Assembly: GCA_934632155.1 (NCBI GenBank) | Contig: CAKTXZ010000032.1 | Span: 1 to 11,218 of the forward strand | From: an uncultured Clostridia bacterium | GTDB taxonomy: Bacteria > Bacillota > Clostridia > Christensenellales > Aristaeellaceae | DNA length: 11,218 nt | Direction: 5' to 3' | Part shown: one piece after another, positions 7,098 through 11,218 of the stretch | Numbering within the stretch: the stretch's first letter is position 1 | How the letters are laid out: every line of letters begins with the position of its first letter | Program-made: the position numbers and the translations under genes | Notes under the pieces: generated by a model | Seen by the model: the letters and a program-made list of their open reading frames with translations, nothing else | What the model was told of the DNA's origin: nothing | The model's database searches: none

Positions 7098-8375
7098 TTA
7101 TTGATTCACGTTCTGGATATAAACGGCCACTTCGTCCGCCACGTTTCCGCCTGCGCCGACGCGCTGGAGCAGGTTCCACCACTCGTAGCGCTGAACGGTC
7201 CAGTTCTTCGTCACCTGATAGAAATCTCCCAGATAGGGGGCAAACATGGCATACTCGCCGTTGAGCGCCTTTTCGGTGCCCGCGTACAGCTCCGTAACGG
7301 AAATCGAGGCACGGACGGGGGCGAGGCTGGTGGTGTATACGCTCTTGCGTACCTGCACGGAATCGTCACAGATGAAGCGAATAAATTCCTTTGCCGCCGC
7401 CACGCGCGCCTCATCGCCGTTATTAAACAGACCGAAGCCATAGATGCCGCCGTCCAGACGCGGCACGCCGTCCTCGGAGGGGAAGGTCATGGGGAACATT
7501 TCAATGCCATCGGCCACCTTTTCCAGATTGTTGGCGTGCTGCACTCCGTTCCAGCAGAAGGCCATTTTGGACGTGCCGTTGACAAAGAGCTGAATCTCCT
7601 CGCCGCCATTGATGGCGGGATCGAAGCTGATGAGCCCTTCCTCCGCCCACTTCTGCAGCGTGGTCAGCGCCTTGATGTTTTCCTCGCTGTCTGCGGTGTA
7701 CATGGTGTGCGCATCGTCGGTGAAGCGGCCGTCATACAGATTGGTTACCAGCATGCGCGTTCCCTGATCGCCGCCCTGACCGGAGCAGAAGATCAGGCCG
7801 GTGGGGCTGTAGCCCGCCTTGACCAGCGCGCGCAGCGCCTTTTCGAAGCCCTCGGTGGTCCAGGTATGCTTTTCCATGTCGATGTACTGCAGGGCGTCCG
7901 CCTTTTCAAAGGCCGCCTTGTCGATGACCATGCAGTGCGCAGTCATGCACAGGGGATACATGTAATAGTTGCCGTCCGCGCCCATGCAGGCAGGGGCTAC
8001 GACGTCGCTGTTGGCATTGATGTCCGCCAGCGCTTCTTCCGTCCAGAAATCGTTCATGGCCAGCATCTTGCCGGCGGCGCCCCAGTTGGCGACCAAGCGC
8101 TCGGGACCCTCGAAAATGATGTCAGGCGTCGTTTTGGCTTCGATGGCCGTGGTCACCTGCGTATCGCCATTGGTATAGTCCAGATACTCAACCTTAACCT
8201 TGATATTGGGGTGCACGGCGTTGAAATCAGCGATGATTTCAGCTACCTTGGCGTCATTTCCCCAGTCGCCAACCGGGAAGGTCCACAGGGTGATCTCGGT
8301 CGTCATGTCGTCGGCCAGCGCCGCCGCGGGCAGGGCCAGCATCAGGCACAGAAGCAGGGCGATCAGTTTCTTCAT
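7098..8375 (-). CDS. Extracellular sugar-binding protein of a CUT1 ABC transporter, probable sialic acid receptor
   Basis: This 425-aa protein has a Sec signal peptide (KK, then a hydrophobic core, then PAAALA before DD) and then a mature solute-binding protein of family 1. Typical segments are ITLWTFP near the mature N-terminus, FNAVHPNIKVKVEY, TTPDIIFEG, MAFCWNGVQ and the late LAPVRASISV. It captures the sugar outside the membrane and hands it to the two permeases. It is the first gene of the operon. ATG 8375 is preceded by AAGGAGGTC at good spacing. No lipobox cysteine sits at the cleavage site; the only Cys in the signal is deep in the hydrophobic core. It would therefore be released or held by another route, odd for a monoderm Gram-positive. 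The sialic acid ligand is inferred from nanA, nanE and the regulator; the fold family is clear. Confidence 0.9.
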   Translation of the reverse strand: MKKLIALLLCLMLALPAAALADDMTTEITLWTFPVGDWGNDAKVAEIIADFNAVHPNIKVKVEYLDYTNGDTQVTTAIEAKTTPDIIFEGPERLVANWGAAGKMLAMNDFWTEEALADINANSDVVAPACMGADGNYYMYPLCMTAHCMVIDKAAFEKADALQYIDMEKHTWTTEGFEKALRALVKAGYSPTGLIFCSGQGGDQGTRMLVTNLYDGRFTDDAHTMYTADSEENIKALTTLQKWAEEGLISFDPAINGGEEIQLFVNGTSKMAFCWNGVQHANNLEKVADGIEMFPMTFPSEDGVPRLDGGIYGFGLFNNGDEARVAAAKEFIRFICDDSVQVRKSVYTTSLAPVRASISVTELYAGTEKALNGEYAMFAPYLGDFYQVTKNWTVQRYEWWNLLQRVGAGGNVADEVAVYIQNVNQ

Positions 8376-8485
8376 TTTACAAAGACCTCCTTGTTTTATT
8401 ATTCAACCCCTTCGGGGGATGAAACGGAGCAAGGGAAAACGGGATACGCGTCATGAACAGGGGCAGGAAACCATCTCATGGCTTA

Positions 8486-8514
8486 AATGTACTACAAGAT
8501 CGGGGCCTTGTCAA
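8486..8514 (-). promoter_or_regulatory. Promoter of the sialic acid operon
   Basis: On the minus strand a perfect -35 TTGACA (8514-8509) is followed by 17 nt and TACATT (8491-8486, 4 of 6 matches to TATAAT). Transcription would start near 8478, leaving a leader of about 100 nt before the binding-protein ATG. The leader contains a small CCCC-CGAA-GGGG hairpin at 8407-8418. Confidence 0.75.
8488..8496. promoter_or_regulatory. Candidate GntR/FCD operator over the operon -10
   Basis: The 9-bp palindrome TGTA-C-TACA overlaps the -10 of the sialic acid operon. It fits the general GT-A-N-T-AC pattern known for FadR/FCD-type GntR regulators, one of which is encoded divergently. Binding here would block RNA polymerase, as expected for a repressor released by sialic acid. 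Only one such site is visible. Confidence 0.5.
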
Positions 8515-8548
8515 TGGTTTTTCTGCTCCCATACATATAATATTTTCA

Positions 8549-8573
8549 AAATCACGGTGATATGCCGTGTTTT
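8549..8573. repeat. Interrupted inverted repeat between the two divergent promoters
   Basis: AAA-t-CACGG (8549-8557) and CCGTG-t-TTT (8565-8573) are inverted copies around a 7-nt TGATATG centre. The site lies upstream of both -35 boxes, about 35 bp from the operon's and 22 bp from the regulator's. This is where an activator or second operator could sit. It is not a clear catabolite-repression box. Confidence 0.4.
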
Positions 8574-8594
8574 CAGCCATATTTTCTATTGTAA

Positions 8595-8623
8595 TTGACT
8601 TTTTTGTAAGCGTGGCTTATAAT
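8595..8623 (+). promoter_or_regulatory. Promoter of the GntR regulator gene
   Basis: TTGACT (8595-8600), a 17-nt spacer and a perfect TATAAT (8618-8623) form a near-consensus sigma-70-type promoter. The start would be near 8630, giving a leader of about 43 nt. The -10 overlaps an ATG at 8622, which rules that ATG out as the start of the regulator. Confidence 0.85.
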
Positions 8624-8647
8624 GAAATGCGCATTTGTCCTACATGA

Positions 8648-8678
8648 TTGCTGTGCAAGGAGTGGAATTGCTGTGCAA
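8648..8678 (+). repeat. Tandem copy of a palindrome spanning the regulator start
   Basis: TTGC-TGT-GCAA occurs twice, at 8648-8658 and 8668-8678, each preceded by A (12-bp perfect repeats, period 20 bp). The Shine-Dalgarno AAGGAG (8657-8662) lies at the end of the first copy and between the palindromes, and the GTG start lies inside the second. Two palindromes two helical turns apart, downstream of the regulator's promoter, look like an autoregulatory operator. They could also fold in the mRNA. Confidence 0.6.
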
Positions 8679-9371
8679 AGCCTGAGCCGGAAAGAAAAGC
8701 TCTATATCCATGCGTACCGTGAGATCAGAAAATATATTCTGCAGAACAATCTCAAGCCGGGCGACCTGCTGCCCACCGAGCAGAGGCTGTGCGAAACGCT
8801 GGGCGTGAGCCGCAACGTGCTGCGGGAATCCATCAAGAGCATGGAGCTGATGGGCATGGTGCGCGCATACCCGGGGAAGGGCACGCTGGTGCAGGCGTTC
8901 AATCTGGACTTTATCTTCCAGAACGTGCTCTTTTTCCAGATCGGCCCGCAGGAGGAGCATTCCATCCGGGAAATGTTCGGCGTCCGCAAGGTGCTGGAGC
9001 TGGCGTACATGCGGCAGGCGTTCCATGCCGTGACCGAGGAGGATATTGGGCGCATGCGCGGCTGCGCCGCCGCCATGCGCGAAAAATGGTCGCGGGGAGA
9101 GTTTTTTATTCAGGAGGACAAAGCCTTTCACCTGACGCTGTTCCGCCCTTTGCAAAACGATGTGCTGCTCTCCCTGCTGGAGGCCATCTGGGCCGTGGAC
9201 GACGGCTTCGAGCTGGAAAAGAAGCAGCCGCATCTGGAACAGACGATTGCCAAGCACGAGGCCATCGTCGCCGCGCTGGAAAATCATAGCTTTATTGCGT
9301 TTGCCCGAGCCATGGAGGCGCACTTTTCCTCCGGCAAGTATATGGGCATGACGTCTTATGAGGAGTATTGA
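8673..9371 (+). CDS. GntR-family regulator, FCD subfamily (probable NanR-like control of the sialic acid operon)
   Basis: This 232-aa DNA-binding protein has an N-terminal winged helix (about 10-77: REIRKYIL, LKPGDLLPTEQRL, LGVSRNVLRESI, PGKGTLV). The helical FCD effector domain follows, with likely metal/ligand residues Asp149 and His153 (EDKAFH), His195 (AKHEAI) and His217 (EAHF). FCD regulators respond to small carboxylates and sugar acids, and E. coli NanR is one. The divergent position next to the sialic acid operon supports repression of that operon, with sialic acid as inducer (inference). I chose GTG 8673: AAGGAG lies 10 nt upstream, and homology starts just after (SRKEKLY). The in-frame ATG at 8622 overlaps the promoter -10 and has no Shine-Dalgarno. 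Confidence 0.9.
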   Translation: MQSLSRKEKLYIHAYREIRKYILQNNLKPGDLLPTEQRLCETLGVSRNVLRESIKSMELMGMVRAYPGKGTLVQAFNLDFIFQNVLFFQIGPQEEHSIREMFGVRKVLELAYMRQAFHAVTEEDIGRMRGCAAAMREKWSRGEFFIQEDKAFHLTLFRPLQNDVLLSLLEAIWAVDDGFELEKKQPHLEQTIAKHEAIVAALENHSFIAFARAMEAHFSSGKYMGMTSYEEY

Positions 9372-9396
9372 GGGCACGGCAGGCCGACCGTCCGGC

Positions 9397-9452
9397 GATC
9401 CGGGGAAAAGCCGGCGGCGCTTTGCTCCGAGCCCGGCGCTTCTCCGCGGATC
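9397..9452. repeat. Long imperfect inverted repeat downstream of the regulator
   Basis: The left arm 9397-9414 (GATCCG, GGA, AA, GCCGG in order) is largely complementary to 9433-9452 (CCGGC, TT, TCC, CGGATC), with a few mismatches and bulges. It could form a stem of about 15 pairs 26 bp after the regulator stop. No T run follows on the plus strand, so termination by the intrinsic mechanism is doubtful. Confidence 0.45.
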
Positions 9453-9464
9453 GCTCTCTAAAAA

Positions 9465-9492
9465 GCCGGTCACAGGGGATGTCCTGTCCGGC
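9465..9492 (-). terminator. Candidate Rho-independent terminator, minus strand
   Basis: The arms GCCGG and ACAGG (9465-9469, 9472-9476) pair with CCTGT and CCGGC (9483-9492) around a 6-nt loop, with a 2-nt bulge. Reading on the minus strand, the stem is followed at once by TTTTT (9464-9460). It would stop transcripts coming from msrAB before they run antisense into the regulator gene. Confidence 0.6.
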
Positions 9493-9668
9493 ACGGCAAA
9501 AAAATCATATACGTGACCCATATGGCCGCGAAAGCCGGATGACTGCATGAGCGGCACCTGTTCCAAATGCGGAGCGATCCTTTGGGGGCGCGCAGAACAT
9601 TGCGTCTCTCCCGCTCAGCAGCGAGCATCCGCACTGAAAAATCTGAACTGCATCACCCCTCCGAAGCA

Positions 9669-9700
9669 TTGCCGGCATTCGCGCCTGCTTTCGCCGGCAA
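9669..9700. repeat. Inverted repeat TTGCCGGC/GCCGGCAA
   Basis: Perfect 8-bp arms at 9669-9676 and 9693-9700 flank a 16-nt loop. It directly adjoins the hairpin at 9705-9733, so the two would form consecutive stems in the msrAB 3' untranslated mRNA. Confidence 0.5.
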
Positions 9701-9704
9701 AGAA

Positions 9705-9733
9705 GACCGCGATCCTGTCAAAGAACCGCGGTC
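9705..9733 (-). terminator. Candidate terminator hairpin 65 bp after msrAB
   Basis: GACCGCG (9705-9711) pairs with CGCGGTC (9727-9733) around a 15-nt loop. On the minus strand it is followed by TTCTTTG, a weak U-rich stretch. It is the nearest plausible terminator to the msrAB stop codon. Confidence 0.5.
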
Positions 9734-9797
9734 GCTGTCTGTACTTGTTGATTCGGTCATTCCGCCGGGTGTGTTATTTGAAAGAACCGGGGCATGG

Positions 9798-10862
9798 TCA
9801 TTCAAACAGGCTCAGCAGGCTCCCATAGCCCTCCTGTTCCATCTTTTCGTAGGGGATGAAGCGCAGGGAGGCGCTGTTGATGCAGTAGCGCACGCCGTTG
9901 GGGCTTTCCCGGTCGCCGGTGAACACATGCCCCAGATGGGAATCTCCCGCCCGGCTGCGCACCTCGGTGCGGTACATGCCGTGGCTGTCGTCCGGGAGCT
10001 CTACCACCGCAGGCTCCTCGATGGGCCTGGAGAAGGCGGGCCAGCCGCAGCTGCTCTCGAACTTGTCTGCGGAGGAGAAAAGCGGCTCGCCGGTGACCAC
10101 GTCCACATAAATGCCCTTCTCGAACTGATTCCAGAATTCGTTTCGGAAGGGATATTCGGTGGCGCTTTCCTGAGTCACCCGGTACTGCTCGTCGGTGAGC
10201 CTGTCCCGGATGGCCTCGGCGGCGGGCTTTTTGTAGTCGCCCGGATCGATTCTCAGCCGGGAGAACAGCTCGATCTCCGCCCGGGGAATGTGGCAGTAGC
10301 CGTTCGGATTTTTATCCAGATAGTCCTGATGATATTCCTCCGCCGGAAAGAAGTTGACCAGCGGGCCGATCTCCACAACAAATTTTACCCTGCGCCCCCG
10401 CTCCAGCGCAGCAATGCGCTCCACGGTTTCCTTCGCCGCGTCGTCCGTATAGTACACGCCGGTTTGGTACTGACTGCCCACGTCGTTGCCCTGCCGGTTC
10501 TCCACCGTGGGGTCAATGACGTAAAAGTAAGCCAGCAGCAGCGCGTCCAGGCTGACCTGCGCGGGGTCATAAGTCACCTTCACTGTCTCCCGGAAGCCCG
10601 TCCTTCCGCCGACAACCGTTCTGTAGTTTGCGTCGGCCTCACCGGTGCCGTTGGCATAGCCGCTGACTGCCTCCGTCACGCCGGGAATAGACTGCATCAG
10701 CTTCTCCAGCCCCCAGAAGCAGCCGCCGGCCAGATAGATGACATTCCGTTCGCTTTCCATAGATCCCTCCGTCGCGCTCGTCATAGGCTCCTCCGCCAGC
10801 GCGGCCGTCATAAGCACCAATGCGGCCAGCAGCAGAGCGATTCCTCTTTTCAGCTTTCTCAT
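9798..10862 (-). CDS. msrAB: Secreted peptide-methionine sulfoxide reductase MsrA-MsrB fusion
   Basis: This enzyme repairs oxidised methionine in exported proteins: MsrA reduces the S and MsrB the R epimer of methionine sulfoxide. The 354-aa protein has a Sec signal peptide (1-23, ending AALA). The MsrA domain (about 40-195) has catalytic Cys48 in GGCFWG, a GYANG segment and a possible resolving Cys190. The MsrB domain (about 218-340) has SCGWPAF with Cys272, HLGHVF, and catalytic Cys327 in RYCINSASLRF. The usual zinc CxxC pairs of MsrB are absent, as in other Gram-positive and Neisseria MsrAB fusions. ATG 10862 follows AAGGAGA and overlaps the upstream gene's stop as ATGA, giving translational coupling. 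An upstream extension in the same frame to 11072 is arginine/glycine-rich, lies opposite coding of the next gene and is rejected. There is no lipobox, so it may be released or loosely held outside the membrane. Confidence 0.95.
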   Translation of the reverse strand: MRKLKRGIALLLAALVLMTAALAEEPMTSATEGSMESERNVIYLAGGCFWGLEKLMQSIPGVTEAVSGYANGTGEADANYRTVVGGRTGFRETVKVTYDPAQVSLDALLLAYFYVIDPTVENRQGNDVGSQYQTGVYYTDDAAKETVERIAALERGRRVKFVVEIGPLVNFFPAEEYHQDYLDKNPNGYCHIPRAEIELFSRLRIDPGDYKKPAAEAIRDRLTDEQYRVTQESATEYPFRNEFWNQFEKGIYVDVVTGEPLFSSADKFESSCGWPAFSRPIEEPAVVELPDDSHGMYRTEVRSRAGDSHLGHVFTGDRESPNGVRYCINSASLRFIPYEKMEQEGYGSLLSLFE

Positions 10863-11101
10863 TCGTCTCTCCTTTCCCGATTGGGCGCGTCCGTTTTTCC
10901 GGCGTCCGGCAGGGCGGCCGCCAGCGTCAACCCCAGCAGCGCGCCCAGCAGGACGGACAGCCACGGGCTGGCGGTGATGACGCAGCCGCCCGTGCCGCAC
11001 CCGACGAAGGCGTAATACAGGTATCCCGCGCCGCCGCCCAGCCCCACGAGCGCCGCCCGTGCTGTCCGGCATACGCCCCGACGCTTTATCCAGTCCTTCA
11101 T
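10859..11101 (-). CDS. Small membrane protein of the DUF6132 type
   Basis: This 80-aa protein has a basic N-terminus (KRRGVCRTAR), a first membrane segment (about 15-34, GLGGGAGYLYYAFVG), and the motif GCGTGGCVITASP with Cys35 and Cys40. A second membrane segment (about 48-64) and a charged tail follow. The YLYY-x-F-x-GC-x-TG-x-C-x-IT pattern matches what I know as the DUF6132 family, of unknown function. The paired cysteines, and coupling to MsrAB through a 4-bp ATGA overlap, suggest a role in passing reducing power or anchoring, but this is inference. ATG 11101 is preceded by AAAGAGGGAAGC. Confidence 0.8.
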   Translation of the reverse strand: MKDWIKRRGVCRTARAALVGLGGGAGYLYYAFVGCGTGGCVITASPWLSVLLGALLGLTLAAALPDAGKTDAPNRERRDE

Positions 11102-11119
11102 GCTTCCCTCTTTCCTGTG

Positions 11120-11135
11120 AATTGGTTAATTGGTA
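11120..11135. repeat. Tandem 8-bp repeat upstream of the DUF6132-msrAB pair
   Basis: AATTGGTT and AATTGGTA lie head to tail between the upstream terminator and the Shine-Dalgarno of the DUF6132-like gene. This short AT-rich stretch must hold the promoter, if there is one. I see only weak -10-like sequences (TATACC, TACCAT) and no good -35. Confidence 0.35.
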
Positions 11136-11146
11136 TGGTATATAAA

Positions 11147-11174
11147 AGCAGCGCAGAAGCTTGTCTGCGCCGCT
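11147..11174 (-). terminator. Rho-independent terminator of the gene entering from the right
   Basis: On the minus strand AGCGGCGCAGA pairs with TCTGCGCTGCT over 11 positions with one G-T pair and a 6-nt loop. TTTTATA follows, overlapping the end of the stem. It starts 7 bp after the TAA at 11181-11183. Confidence 0.8.
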
Positions 11175-11180
11175 TCATGA

Positions 11181-11218
11181 TTACATGGCGTCGGGCTTCA
11201 TCATCATGTCCTTATCCA
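11181..11218 (-). CDS. C-terminal end of an unidentified gene (11 codons)
   Basis: Only the last residues DKDMMMKPDAM and a TAA stop are inside the window. The strong terminator just after it supports a real gene end. The tail is methionine-rich, but this is too short for any identification. Confidence 0.5.
   Translation of the reverse strand, partial: DKDMMMKPDAM

Larger units (their letters stand above)
9372..9797. other. 426-bp gene-free region rich in hairpins
   Basis: The region lies between the ends of the convergent regulator and msrAB genes. I see no supported gene. It holds at least four inverted repeats (annotated separately). Two can serve as minus-strand terminators for msrAB; none has a clear U-tract on the plus strand for the regulator. 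A short plus-strand frame starting at 9547 opens with a zinc-ribbon-like CSKCG but has no second half and no Shine-Dalgarno. Confidence 0.6.

Noticed and set aside
6099..8456. A 785-codon open frame on the plus strand opposite the transporter genes
   Set aside because: It is antisense to three clear transporter genes and its histidine/arginine/glutamine-rich composition is typical of the reverse strand of GC-rich coding DNA. It has no domain and no Shine-Dalgarno.
8622..8672. Upstream ATG start giving a 249-aa regulator
   Set aside because: The ATG overlaps a perfect TATAAT and has no Shine-Dalgarno. GTG 8673 has one, and the homology begins there.
8376..8672. A riboswitch in the operon leader
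   Set aside because: The roughly 100-nt leader has only a 4-bp hairpin and no recognisable conserved riboswitch core.
9547..9828. A 93-codon plus-strand frame starting with a CSKCG zinc-ribbon-like motif
   Set aside because: There is no second CxxC, no Shine-Dalgarno, the remainder is low-information, and it runs into the msrAB 3' end. It might be a decayed remnant, but I cannot support it.
9567..11015. A 482-codon plus-strand open frame opposite msrAB
   Set aside because: It is antisense to MsrAB, which has all catalytic motifs. No family resemblance was seen.
10863..11072. N-terminal extension of MsrAB to 11072
   Set aside because: The extension is arginine/glycine-rich and lies in another frame of the DUF6132-like gene. 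The Shine-Dalgarno and signal peptide both point to ATG 10862.

Overview
The window looks like a GC-rich member of the Clostridia (Bacillota). The evidence is strong AGGAGG-type Shine-Dalgarno sites, an S-layer-homology-like region on an exported nucleotidase, a fused MsrA-MsrB of the zinc-less type, and a CUT1 sugar transporter encoded without its own ATPase, as in Gram-positive sialic acid importers. The exported proteins have ordinary Sec signal peptides, and the sugar-binding protein has no lipobox, which is unusual for a single-membrane Gram-positive. Species cannot be named from the sequence alone.

Layout: (1) 1-1695, minus: a 5'-nucleotidase-like metallophosphatase with an SLH-like N-terminal region, cut by the window edge. 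(2) 1874-3484, minus: two oligopeptide/dipeptide ABC ATPase genes (oppF, oppD), both damaged. oppF lacks one base inside its signature motif. oppD has lost its N-terminal half, including Walker A. (3) 3477-8375, minus: a sialic acid (N-acetylneuraminate) operon in the order solute-binding protein, two permeases, nanA lyase, SGNH esterase, nanE. nanE is cut after 46 codons and joined directly to the middle of oppD. (4) 8376-8672: a divergent control region with a good sigma-70-type promoter in each direction, a GntR-type palindrome on the operon's -10, and a duplicated palindrome around the regulator's start. (5) 8673-9371, plus: a GntR/FCD regulator, the probable NanR-like switch. (6) 9372-9797: gene-free and full of hairpins, including candidate terminators for the minus strand. 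(7) 9798-11101, minus: a secreted MsrA-MsrB fusion translationally coupled to a small DUF6132-like membrane protein. (8) 11147-11218: a terminator and the last 11 codons of another minus-strand gene.

How it works: the binding protein and two permeases would import sialic acid using an ATPase encoded elsewhere. The esterase may remove O-acetyl groups. NanA splits Neu5Ac into ManNAc and pyruvate. ManNAc would then need a kinase (not in the window) and NanE to become GlcNAc-6-P. The nanE/oppD junction breaks this last step locally, so either the pathway is decaying, a second nanE exists, or the junction is an assembly chimera.

I found no convincing unknown biological system. The most notable signals are the nanE-oppD breakpoint, the overlapping hairpins that could hide the permease Shine-Dalgarno, the duplicated operator-like palindrome at the regulator start, and the nucleotidase that lacks a normally essential metal-binding histidine.
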